The notes below the pieces were generated by a model, which saw only the letters and a list, made by a program, of their open reading frames with translations, ran no database searches and was not told the origin of the DNA. A stretch of DNA of 64,000 nucleotides from Halichondria panicea. Lineage: Eukaryota; Porifera; Demospongiae; Suberitida; Halichondriidae. The stretch is taken from NCBI RefSeq assembly GCF_963675165.1, contig NC_087392.1, positions 3,865,442 through 3,929,441 of the forward strand, given 5' to 3'. The position numbers and the translations under genes were made by a program. Below are positions 12,801-22,900 of this stretch, piece after piece (position 1 is the stretch's first letter; each line of letters opens with the position of its first letter).

Positions 12801-15800
12801 TTGGCACTTCTCTACCAATAATTATTATTGCGTTAATTATTCTATTTTCCATGCCAAACAAAAACAGAGACTTGGCATCAGTCTCAGGAAGAGATCTAGA
12901 GGCAGTTTCCAAATTTAATATTGTCAAAAAGAATAGTAGGGAATGAAAGTGAAAATTATTAAAACCATATAGCGGGTAATTTTCGGGGGACAAAATGTTC
13001 GTGATTCAGCAATATTGAGACATTTCGTGGGTAATATTTTCGTAGTTGCTGCTTGCACTGCAGGTAAAGGTAGGCAAGGTCGCTTCATTCGTGGGTAAAA
13101 TATTCGTAGTTAGACCTTCAACCACGAAAACCACGAATATTTTGCCCCACGAAAATTACCCGCTATACGGTAGTTAGCTTGCTTACCTTCAACAGCAAAA
13201 TCCTTATCGTAGTACAACTGTTTCTGAACCTTTCAATTCATTATACATGCACTTACTAATTATAGTGTTACCCCTCCCCCACATATATATACTACACATG
13301 TACAGGTGTACATTGGGAAAGCCCATGTGCTACACGAAGAACTTAGTAAACACTTTGATTGTTTCAACAAGAAGAGGGAGGAGATAAGAGAAATTGACGA
13401 TGAGCTGTGTCATCACACTGAGATGTCTGGCTGGGACCTTACTGTTTGGGTTCTCGAGGTGGGTCATTGGTTCACTACTATTTCAAAGTAAAACACTGCT
13501 AACCTATTAAATACACACATGCATGCATACCGTACCCTCGCAAAAATATGCCCATCCCCTACTTTTCCATGTTCATTCTTATTGTGCTTTAATCGTACAT
13601 GTATATACCCATGCATCATTGTTGCATCATTGTTGTTGTAAATGAGATGTTCATACACTAGAAATGACTGAAAATACATAATAACCACAATTCAGTGTAA
13701 GCCTGGGCGTATATTCAAGTGAAAACTCGTCGTTTGCGATTATGCTCCCAGTCCCCTATATAATCAGCCTAAGTTCATGTAAATTGAAACTTTTACATTC
13801 GCATTCAGGGTATATGCTGGGAAACGATCGACCATGTGATTGTTGCTAAAAAGGATTCAAAGTCCATGCATAATTAATGGCTGTGGCTGTTGCTCTCATC
13901 TCAGTGCAGTACAGCTTTGTAGCTCTTTTCTCACTCTTGCAGCTATACCAATATGGCTAGTGATTAGTGCAGAGCTAATAAAAGTACTGCAGGTTGCTGA
14001 TGCCTCGGAAGATGTGTCAAAGCTACCAACATAAAGCTATACTATAGCTGTTGCTAATAATTATTAACACTTAATGACATGCAGGATATAATTTATCATG
14101 ATGAAAATGTTATATGTGGGGCATTATCACAGGGAAACTTGAAATGATCGATCATGAAAAAGGATGCCAAAAGTACCAAGTCTTAAATGGCTGCATCAGT
14201 ATAGCCTAGTTTGCCAGCAATTTTCTCACTATTGAAGCTACTAATAGCTCTAGCGTTCTATATAGTGTAGAGCTAACTATACTAAGTAGAGTATAGCAAC
14301 ACTCCATGGAAAAGTTTTGCTACGCACTATATATTCTGAAAAGGCTGCAATCCGGGCCTTTCAAATAAGCCAAAACTATAGGCATAACTCGAACGAAACT
14401 TTATTTTGCAAATCCAATCCAAGGAAACATGAAGCCTATAGAAACTCTTACTTGCACTTCATTGATCCACTGATTGAGCAGCTGTATATAGCGGTCTACA
14501 CAGACACACACACACACAAACACACTATACCGCATTATATATATATATACCCCTTGCTTGCTTGCATGCTCATGCATGCACACACCGAATCATAACTACT
14601 GTAAGTAGTCCATAGAGTAAAACAACACTCCCATAGATAAGTTTTGCTATACGCACTATAATTATAAGTATCTGAAAAGGTTACATTGACAATTCAAGTA
14701 TAAAGTATATTAAACTTGAGAATAAAGCATCATTTTGCAAATCCACAAATTAAAATCATGACTATAGAAGACTATAGAAGCGCTTACTTGCATTTCATTG
14801 ATCATTGAGCAGCTGTATAGCAGTCTATATATACACAGACAGATGACAGACACAAACACATGCACCATCGTATCTCTCGCTTGCGCATGCGCACACCGAG
14901 GCATAATGACACTCTATATAGGAAAGCCTTTGTACTAACTCCATTAGATTTGGTTATTTACCATGCATTGAACTTGTTTCTGCTATACTGTATATTATTA
15001 TTTTGCCTACACCCGCGAGCGGACTATTGCATAATAATTATATAAGGCAGATATATAAGATCTGCCACATGTTTCTATATACTATAATTATAGACCCACT
15101 CTGGCCAAACATCAGTAATACTTGCCCCCTCCCCATGCGCACTAGTCGTTGGTAGATATGCTCAAGATATGACCTATATTATTCTTATGCTTGAGTTAAC
15201 AGTCAGCCTATCCTTTTCAAATTGCCTATTACTCTTCCCAAATCACCTATTTATTCCCACATTATTCCTCCAAGGCACACAACCACAAATAACATCTATA
15301 TAATTATATAACGGCCACATAATTATGACTCTATATCTATATACACTGTAGAATTCCAAGGAGATAATTAACCACCAGTATACTTCGTTTGATACTTCAT
15401 AATAGTACTTTCGTCAGATCTACAAATGTTTATACTATGATTTGTGCTCCTGCATTGCCAAATCCTGCCTATCATTCTCATAAATGTTATAAAAGTGCCT
15501 ACGTATATAGCTATTATGCCAGCATAATTTTCACCCAAAAAATGTGCCTATATTACCGTATTACTAGAATGTTTTGCGAGTCTCAAACATATGCGAACTT
15601 TGCGAGTGGTTGATCAATTCACGACAATAAAATCACAAAGCCTAAATTAAATACACACGATCCTTGCAGGGCGTATACAGAGAAGAGGGCATGCAACTCG
15701 CCCTGTTCTCAGAATCATCTGACTCTTATTGAGCTATTTTTAGAACTGCCCACACAAACGCCCACGCGTAACCTTTGACCGCACAAGGTAAATCAAGGTC

Positions 15801-17009
15801 TGCTTTTTTTTATATTTGCAGGTAGCTAGCTAGCTATCTAGCTTGATTACAGCATAGTAGTTCTCAGCAACAGTATGGATCCTACTAGCAGTGTCAAAGG
15901 CAAAGGCAAACCATCCAACAGCTGCAACGCCAAGAAGATGAAACCTAGGTACAATAAACCTGTCTCTGGTACTTCTGAACAATACACCCAGCACTTAGCT
16001 TCCCGCTCGAAGGGGTTGTCTTGGACCTGGCTGTACTAGACTGGTCATGACACTTCTCTAAATAATACTGCACTATTAGCTACCTAGCTAGCTAGCAAAG
16101 GCAACTCTGATGTACACGCCCATAATTTATAACTCCGTAAATAACACCACCCACTTGTTCACGTCCGTATACATAATAGTTAGACACTGTTTAGGAAGTT
16201 TCTACATGATTTAGAAGCCCAAAGGGCTGGTTGTAGTATCCCGATTGCAGTGAGGGTTCTACTAGCCCTGAGGACTTCTAAATCATGTGGAAACTTCCTA
16301 AACAGTGTCTAAGCATTTTAGATCATAGCAACCATGAGTATTTAGCCAATCAGATTTGAATGTTCTTATCTAATCTTTGCTACATGATTTTCTAAGTGAA
16401 GTACATGATTTTCTATTGAAGTACATGATTTTCTAAATTGGATAGAACACTTCCTCTAACCAATCAGATTGCAGTATTTATGACAAACATGATCTAATGG
16501 ATTCTATTTTTAGTATATCCGGCCTCTGATACACAGTCGGATGAGTACGTACGTACAGTACATATATAGTGAGTTGCATGCCCTCTTCTCTGTATACACC
16601 CTTGCCAGAACGCAATAGTTACATGTAGATCGCAAAAGGTCAATTATTCTGCTGATTTGGCTCATTTGCAAAAGTTTTTCACCTGCAAAATATTCTAGTA
16701 ATACGCTATATGCTCCGCAAAAGGTCAATTATTTTGTTGATTTGGCTCATTTGCAAAAGTTTTTCACCCGCAAAATATTCTATAGTAATACAGTAATACG
16801 GGTATATATATATATGCTCAAAATTATGCAAGCATAATCTACCAACCCCTACCCCACAGGATGAGGATGACTTGGACGTTGAGTGTGGCAAGAAGTCCAT
16901 TGAACACAATGCCCTCGTCTCTAAAGATGGGAATGGCATCACAGAAGAAATGAGCTTTGGGAACAGAGGAGCCTTCGACAAATTCTGGGACTGGTTCATG
17001 CCAAACTAA
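3826..17009 (+). CDS. Two-SH3-domain adaptor-like protein, 13 exons
   Basis: Exons: 3826-3830, 4770-4836, 4902-4952, 5020-5098, 6072-6247, 8604-8699, 9009-9059, 9115-9211, 9456-9480, 9583-9617, 11861-12027, 13306-13458 and 16860-17009; together 383 residues, all phases matching. SH3 1 (about residues 8-67) shows DLPFKIGEKIIIVEPCE then a WYKARNEGG loop and VVPRPFLV. SH3 2 (about 140-205) shows DLSFNVYEEMMIINPLP and CWYTAQKTD. Both SH3 domains are split at equivalent places, each with a 51-nt exon, which points to internal duplication. Between them lies a proline-rich stretch (PPPPLPPK) and two tyrosines in YVQM and YLHI contexts that could bind SH2 domains. The C-terminal ~150 residues have a coiled-coil-like part (KKREEIREIDDEL) and end in FDKFWDWFMPN; I do not recognise them. 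The first two exons are the least certain: the donor after 4836 is weak. A scaffold role in signalling is inferred. Confidence 0.7.
4226..4270. repeat. Perfect 18-bp-stem hairpin of the CCTCGAT..CAGGCCG family
   Basis: CCTCGATTACAGGCCGCT is followed about 9 bp later by its exact reverse complement. Similar ends (CCTCGAtcCCAGGCCG) occur at about 11450-11490, 40190-40250, 61968-61995, 62510-62545 and 62580-62650, so this is a minimal member of a dispersed inverted-repeat family. Confidence 0.75.
4358..4620 (+). repeat. Solo copy of the 250-2226 repeat family
   Basis: It begins with a palindromic 'CCGCGCCACGGGTTATAGT' end, then a short GTCT run, then the same 'ACTCACCTGGATGCGATAGC' and 'GTCGAATAAAAG' blocks as the tandem array at the start of the window. 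It lies in the first intron of the SH3 gene and encodes nothing recognisable. Confidence 0.7.
5157..5520 (+). repeat. Dispersed repeat copy split by a fold-back MITE
   Basis: The flanks ('TCAATTATGGCTTCGTTGAC' before, 'TAGATAGAAGCGCTTTTTA' after) match a repeat that is uninterrupted at 39298-39520, 46215-46440 and 59158-59405. Between them sits a fold-back element at 5231-5459 whose ends are TACCGTATAGCGCGAAATTT and its reverse complement. The insertion therefore post-dates this repeat copy. Confidence 0.75.
5813..6014. mobile_element. Fold-back MITE of the TACCGTATAGC family
   Basis: Outer ends read 'TATAGCACGAAATTTTTGAG' on the left and 'CGAAATTTACGTGCTATACG' on the right. Other members of the same family are at 5231-5459, 8333-8454, 11589-11755, 12964-13171, 34491-34690 and, more decayed, 9783-9863, 33320-33378 and 48384-48635. 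All are short, non-coding and self-complementary. Most lie in introns or close to genes. Confidence 0.7.
6577..7189. mobile_element. 613-bp TIR element, family B copy 1
   Basis: The element begins CAAGGGCGTATACAGAGAAG and ends with its reverse complement; about 35 bp of each end pair. Flanks are ATATTAC (6570-6576) and GTATTAC (7190-7196), a 7-bp duplication with one change. It contains a 71-codon open frame from 6787 (starts MARTSSVKGKGK). The first part of that frame is preserved in the copies at 15668-16603 and 53546-54153. The element lies in an intron of the SH3 gene. It is probably non-autonomous, perhaps an internally deleted derivative of a transposon. It shares its CAAG start and 7-bp duplication with family A. 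Confidence 0.78.
7413..7890. repeat. Two nested inverted repeats
   Basis: One pair is AAAAGACAGCCTGG (7413-7426) with CCAGGCTGTCTTTT (about 7728-7741). A second, tighter hairpin at about 7828-7890 pairs GATATACCACACCT plus GAGGAGGATAT with ATATCCTCC plus AGGTGTGGCATATC. Both are non-coding intronic structures, probably old MITE pieces. Confidence 0.55.
8333..8454. mobile_element. Fold-back MITE of the TACCGTATAGC family
   Basis: It starts TACCGTATAGCAGGTAATTT and ends with GCCCCCGGAAATTACC, so only the outer parts pair. It lies in the intron just before the exon that opens the second SH3 domain. Confidence 0.65.
9910..10840. repeat. Large interspersed inverted repeat with internal direct duplication
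   Basis: GTGCTTGCAGCCTAGAGAGTAA at 9971-9992 has its exact reverse complement at 10641-10662. Inside, a ~40-bp block ending TTGTCGGCTAAGGT is present twice (about 10179-10217 and 10321-10362). Outer sequence (ACAGCTGCTCAATGATC and the 'GATTTGCAAAATAATGC' block) recurs at 14320-14600, 14640-14910 and 38480-38610. I see no gene in it. Confidence 0.6.
11370..11755. repeat. Half-copy of the CCAGGCCG element next to a fold-back MITE
   Basis: At 11385-11490, 'GGGGATTATGTGGCGCATGC' and 'CGGCCTGGGATCGAGGCTA' match the right end of the element at 61968-62544. At 11589-11755 a TACCGTATAGC-family fold-back follows, immediately upstream of the SH3 gene exon at 11861. Confidence 0.55.
12081..12724. mobile_element. 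Tc1/mariner-pogo-like MITE flanked by TA
   Basis: Ends are CAGTGGACCTCCATAAAACG and, on the right, GGAGGTTCCACTG, with TA on both sides (12079-12080 and 12725-12726). CAGTGGAACCTC-type ends with a TA duplication are typical of pogo/Tigger-like elements. A second palindrome inside (about 12398-12520) pairs GAATTCCACTCA with TGAGTGGAATTC. No transposase remains. Confidence 0.65.
12964..13171. mobile_element. Fold-back MITE of the TACCGTATAGC family, best preserved copy
   Basis: It runs from 'CATATAGCGGGTAATTTTCG' to 'CGAAAATTACCCGCTATACG', with a second internal pair of 'CGTGGGTAAAATATTCGTAG'-like blocks. It lies in the intron preceding the SH3 gene exon at 13306. Confidence 0.7.
14300..14915. 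repeat. Two tandem copies of an interspersed repeat
   Basis: Copies at about 14320-14600 and 14640-14910 share the 'GCATAACTCGAACGAA', 'TTTTGCAAATCCA', 'CTTACTTGCA' and 'TTGAGCAGCTGTATA' blocks in the same order. They end in CA-rich tracts and a CGCATGCGCACACCGA box. The same family is seen at 9910-10840 and 38480-38610. No gene is seen. Confidence 0.6.
15668..16603. mobile_element. Family B TIR element copy 2, interrupted by another element
   Basis: The ends GGGCGTATACAGAGAAGAGG and reverse complement match the family B element at 6577-7189. The reading frame near 15875 also starts like that of copy 1 but with MDP in place of MAR. Relative to copy 1, the sequence between about 16175 and 16496 is extra. 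It starts with a hairpin at 16180-16312 whose ends are TTAGACACTG and CAGTGTCTAA, the family also present at 27780-28046 and 56965-57271. The nesting order shows that the TTAGACACTG element arrived later. Confidence 0.72.
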
Positions 17010-18329
17010 ACACTGCAGTGTCCGTCTCTTTGTGTTAATTCATTTCAGTAATGCAGTATATACATGGATCTCATCAATACATTTTTTATTGTTGCGTCAA
17101 TTCTAATGTGGTGCGCTTACACTAAAATAATATTAAGCTACAAATGCACTTAATTAATTATTGTACTTACATTAATAGCCTCTAATAGCCTCGTCCAATT
17201 GCTTACAGAACTGCTGCGGATAGATTTACGACTCTCCAGAAGCTATATTATCTGAAAGCCTGAAATATTTCGTTTTCTTAATTATATAGGCAGTGGGGGC
17301 TTACTATAACCAATTATCTCTCGTGTGCATGAACAATCATTATTACAGGCACAACATAACGTACATGCATGCACATGCAATGGTTCGGTAACAATAAAAC
17401 GAAAAAAATTGCCCCCAGTATACCTTAAGGTATATAGTATACACAATAATTATATAGGATAACTTTAATTCAATGGGCACTATAAATCTCTCGAAAATGC
17501 GTGTGCATTAAAATATTCTCCTATATATAATTACAGTAGCTATAAAATTATCATGCATGCGCGCTGCTCTATACTGGAATGTTATTTCTACAAAACATAA
17601 TGCAAACTTATAAAAACAATTAAGGTTATAGTTCATCCAACTATACATGTATACCGGTATGTTATTAGGTATATAGATCTATATAGCTTGTTATTTTAAC
17701 TCAATCATGTGTTAAGTATAAGTTACGCCTGCGTGTACTAGATATAATCGACTCATTCAAGTAAAATTAATTAACGTATCCAATGCTATATAATTATTTT
17801 TGGGCTTGCACTACAGCCGGTAACTGATACACCAGGTGACATTTCTGGGCTGAATTTACACACTCTAGTAGAGATGAGGGGGGGGGAGGGACAACACAAG
17901 GACATCCCCTGGCGATGGCCATGTATACCATTGCTGTATAACCCCTCTCATATACATGTATATCAGCTAAGAACTATAATTCCCTGAAGTGCACCATGCA
18001 AGCATGGTATGCTGATCGATATTAAACACTACTGCACATGAATGCTATGTGGTGAAACAAACTAGTCGAACATGTCCAAAACGTACGTATTTGGTAGTTA
18101 AAGAAGAACATGAGGAATCTGCAAAGAAGTGTGTTTATATAGACACAGAATGATAACTACATGGTAAAAGACACCTTGCATGGTGCTGCTATCGGTTCAT
18201 ATCCAATATGTTCCTGAAGAATTAGGTAATAAATGTATCCCCCCCTGCAGGTATACATGCACTAAAGTCTAGAAGTTGTTACACAAGTACGATTCATTGT
18301 TCAAGGATGAGCTATAAGCTAGGTAACCG
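17010..18329. other. Intergenic DNA between the SH3 gene and the gypsy relic
   Basis: There is no supported gene. The stretch is AT-rich with a G-run near 17876-17887 and short palindromes such as CACCATGCAAGCATGGTATG near 17991. AATAAA occurs at 17394, about 385 bp past the SH3 stop, and could serve as a poly(A) signal; a closer one was not identified. Confidence 0.4.
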
Positions 18330-19560
18330 TGACCTCACGCAAAACCACTCTCAGAGTATGGCCGGACGCTATTACTCGATCCTCGGTTTTTCAAACCACA
18401 TCCAGTTCCCTATGCAGCTATTGGAGAGATGAATTTGACTGCCTGCAGTCTAGCATTGACTGTGCTGCGCCGTTGGTCGCACGTTTTCGATTTTGCGGCG
18501 ACTGTAAAGTGACTATCAACCAAGACATTGAATTGAAGTTAATCAGTACACCTTGCCTAAACCCGAAGACCCATTCACAATAAGCAAATGGTTCCCTTTT
18601 CACCAAGCTCGATTTGTCACAGTATTATCTACAGGACTCTACCAAATACGTGACCATCAACAGAGTTATACCAGTTCAGCCGACTTCCCTTTGGCGTGGC
18701 GTCAGCCCCAGCAATATTCCTGAGACTCATGGACACTATCCTACGTGGAGTATCTCGTGTTATCTGCTACTTAGACGATCTGTTGATAACAGGAGTGGAC
18801 GAAGAAGACCACCCTATACAACATGGAGGCCGAGCAAGTCTTTAAACTTTTTACGGAACACTGGTTGCGATTGAATAAATGTATCTTTTTAGCTGAGTCG
18901 GTAGAACATCTTGGTCAACAAATCAGCAAACATGGAATCCAAGCTCTTCCAAGTAGAGTTGATGCTATCGCACAGGCTCCAGAACCAAAAAATGTTCAGG
19001 AACTTCGCTCCTTCCTCGGGTTGCTGAACTACTATGGACATTTCATCCAGAACCTCTCTAGAATCATCAATCATAAGCAGGAATGGACACAGGAATGTCA
19101 GGAAGCTTTTTCAGAAGCAAAGAAACAACTCACATCATCTGATGTGCTCACCCACTATGACCCGGACCTACCAATCAACATGTCTGCAGATGCTTCAGCC
19201 TACGGCCGTTATTTCTCATGTATACTACCGAATGGGGCTGAACACAACAAACCTTAACAACAACAAACAGCAAACCTCGAGAAAGAAGCACTGGATTGAT
19301 ATTTGGTACTAAGAAGTTTCACCAGTAGATCTATTTGTATGGTAGAAAATTCACTTTGTTCACTGATCACAAACCCCTGACAGCGATATTTGGCCCAAAG
19401 AAAAGGATACCGTCCCTAGCAGCCGCTCGTCTCCAACGTTGGGAAAATGTTCTCTCAGGTTATGACTAGATAGATCTACAATATCCAATTCAAGCACACA
19501 GCAATGCTGATGCATTGTCACGTCTCCCCTTGCCAGTACAAGATTCGTAGCTGAGATTAA
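18330..19560 (+). mobile_element. Decayed Ty3/gypsy pol: reverse transcriptase and RNase H
   Basis: In several shifting frames the translation follows gypsy Pol order. First comes an RT start like RFCGDCKVTINQ at about 18487, then an RT palm region near 18600-18800 broken by shifts. Next is the connection EHLGQQISKHGIQ and ELRSFLGLLNYYGHF (18905-19050). After that come RNase H features ADASAYG (about 19186) and, near 19500, SNADALSRLPLP. The continuous frame 18823-19257 is the longest intact piece. The frameshifts and stops show it is dead. No LTRs were identified. It lies just beyond the 3' end of the MACPF-ApeC gene, pointing toward it. The integrase piece at 37752-38420 could come from the same family. 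Confidence 0.85.
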
Positions 19561-19743
19561 TCTCATGCATGGTTGCAGTAGGTAAAGAGTCAAAACCGAC
19601 AAAAAGTTTCCAAAACTGGCTCTAAAAGTCAAAACTCACTGTAAAAGTACAAACAGCATAAATTATTCTGCATGCATAGATACGAATAATGTAGTATAAG
19701 TCCAGCTGCTAATCAGCATAATAGTTCAGGGCCAAACTACACA

Positions 19744-22700
19744 CTAGCGTGGTGTGTAGTAGCAGAGATGAAGCTCGTGATTTCCACCACAAGAACCATC
19801 GGAATAGTGCCCTCCGCATCTATTAGCATTGCGACTGTCTTCATCGTCAAAATATATGTAGAGACTTCGATTGTTCATTCCTTTGACTTTCTGACAAGTG
19901 CCCTGATAGCGATAAAGAACAAAAGGCCTTGTTGGAGGGAGAAGAACCTCAGTATGGGCGTTACCATCGCTTCTGCAGCAGTACTCGGTCTTTGTGTTAC
20001 CTCCATAAGAGCCATCAGGGAGTACACCTTGTTTGGTATTAGCATTTCTCCTATCTTCATCGTCCCAGTATCGAAAGCCGGAGTAGAAATGACTGGGGCA
20101 GCTGCCACCGTGTCGAGCAATGCAGTACTTTCCCCTCGGCCAAATAAATACATTGTCGTTCACGAGATTAATATGCGTCTTCGTACAGTAATACGTTTTG
20201 AAATTGCTTCCAGTGCCAAATTTAAGGTAAGAAGCGATGTTAGACGGGCTCCATCGATTTGCATTGCGCCTGTCTTCGTTGTCCTGATATCTCCACCCAC
20301 TGGACCATCCTGAGGGACATCCGTGTGTGGTTTCGAGCATTGAGTATTTTCCATTTGGCCAGTGTACCTGAAGACTTATTGGAGGATCTGCATGCCAAGT
20401 GATGGAATATAATGTCACATCTCTGACTACAATTATTATACAACCAAAACACAATACTATAATTATAGCTACTACTCTTCACAATTATTGGCATGCAGAA
20501 ATCTGCATCATATTTAATGGTATACTTACCAGCACCGGTCCTAGCTCGTTTGTTTGCTGGATAGTCGACCAGAGCCTTCTTCATGTGGACTTTTTTCCTC
20601 CTGATTACAGTCAGACTAGCTTCATCCCAAAGATGATCATTCAAAGCTATTGAAATGGGTACTACTTTCACATGAAGAGGCAGAGGAACTTGCTGGGTTC
20701 CAATATTAATAAGTTGCATCTGTCGTCCAAAACGTGTGTTCTGGTTGACTCTCTGGTTTAGAGTGTTGATATCAATAGAGACTGATCCACTACCACGACC
20801 ATAGCTCCCACTGACACTTATAGCATTTGAGTCCTAAAAAATAATCACATTAATTATGAGCACATCAGCTTTTAGCATCATTCGACCTTCGCTATGACTA
20901 TATACAATTATATGTTATTCTCTGATGTAATAATTATATACCGGCCGGCATTGAATGACCTGCACGGGATGATGCATACTTACCTGTTGACTCAAGAATG
21001 AATACACTTGATTGTAAGATGCCTGCATTCTTTTGATACTTCTTGTTCCTACAGCAACCTCTTCAAGGATATGCTAAACATTCAGGCACATATAATTACA
21101 TGCAGATTATAATAAGGATTAAAGACTAAAACTTACAGTTCCCCAGTTATCAAGGAATTGAGTGTACTCCCTTGCAGAGTACGTTGAAGGAAGCAGCCTA
21201 ATTGCATTTTTGAAGTTCTCTGTCAGCTCATATCCATGTGCACCACTCAGAGCATTGGCCAGTTTGTATCGTGTTTGTGCATAGTTACAATTTTTTGTTT
21301 CCTGAACAATAACTGAATGGGAAGTTGTGGTCGAAGCTTGGGCTCTTTGCATTCCTGAATAATAATGTAATCCCGTTATCAACTTACCTTATAATACAGC
21401 TCAGAACGAAATATGCATACAATACAGACAGAGCATGTGTTTTAGATGCACTCACCACTGCTAAGTGCAAACCTCGCTGAAAATAAAAGTCCATTGTAGG
21501 AGGCTGCATGTATAAAAAGAACTGCATGCATGCATGCTTGGTGAACGAGAATGGATTTCTTACCAGCAGCTTCCACATTGAGTGAGAGCTCTTTCCTGTA
21601 ACTGGCTTGTCCACTGTAAGCTTTGGTCGAATGTGTCTGAACACAGCTATGCGTTTGGTGGAACGTCACTTGATCAGGTACTTGCATTCTTCTTCCTTGG
21701 TAGAATATGTTATTCCCCTGACTGTACGTTTGTTTGAATACAAATCGAGTTGTTTTGATTCCAGGGTCGACCCCACCGCGATTAAAGTCTCCTTCTGGAT
21801 TGGCTTGCAGAAGGTTGTAGCCCATTCCAGCATATCTTGTCACCAAGGAAGCAGAATTTATTTCTATTTCAGCTGTTTGATCGGGCTCTTCAACTATATA
21901 TATACACAAATTAGGAATCGAATAATCATCCTTTGATTCTATTTTCCATGAAACGTGCAATAATCTTCTGAATTACATACAAGCCACTTACTTATACTAC
22001 TCTCTTTTGCAACTAATTCATCATCAATCTTGGGGTCAGTTTCTTGTTGCTCATCACCATAATCTTCAATTGCTATAGCGTGTTGTACGATGCGTGTCAC
22101 TGCATTATAGCCTGCTTAATGTATATATACCCCACCTTGATGTTCTTCCATTTTAGCATCGAGCTCATCTTTAAATGCCATCTCTTCCTCGTATGTCATT
22201 GCTATTATAGTGCATTGGATAATAGGTCCACGAGATGCATATGAATATATAAAATGGACCCCTGATTAACCTTTTCTAGGTCAATCGCACAAAATCTGGA
22301 ACAGTTTCGTCAGTGTCATTTTAGTTTGCATTGTGGTTCAAAAGGTCAGTGCTGCCTCTATGGAAGTTGTGGCCTTTAAAAGGCTTCAACTAAGCTGCTT
22401 TAGCAAGCATGTAGACTATTGTTGCATGTGTTGACTTGTGTAGTGCCTGTGTACATAACATAGATCCCATTGCCTCATGCCAACCAATAATACCAACAGC
22501 TTTTTGTGGTCATAATTATTATGTTTGCTTATCAAAACTTTCATCGCTATAAATAGACTATAACATGATTGTATTACAGTAGACTCTCGCTATTCCGGCT
22601 CTCTGAAGTACTGCTACCTCGATATACCGGCCATTTTGGTTTGGCTGGGATTGCTAGCTAGATGTTTACTGCCAGGGGCGTAGCCAAGGATTTTGGAGAA

Positions 22701-22854
22701 AGGGGTGCTATTATAGATGAAAGAGGGCGCAAAGTGCCTGATATTTAGCCGCACAGCGCCAAAATTTTTGGTTCACCAGAACTACACCTCTTATTAATGA
22801 CGTCATAATTAACCCGAGGCGCGCCGCGGCGCCACGGGTTATAGTAGTCAGTCA

Positions 22855-22900
<46 letters not shown>

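Noticed and set aside
14317-14595. A 92-codon frame and its antisense partner
   Set aside because: Both lie in an interspersed repeat with CA and TA tracts; the twin copy at 14640-14910 is not open in the same way.
19768-20313. A 181-codon plus-strand frame
   Set aside because: It is antisense to the ApeC exon, whose cysteine and NAN motifs and phase-matched splicing show the minus strand is coding.
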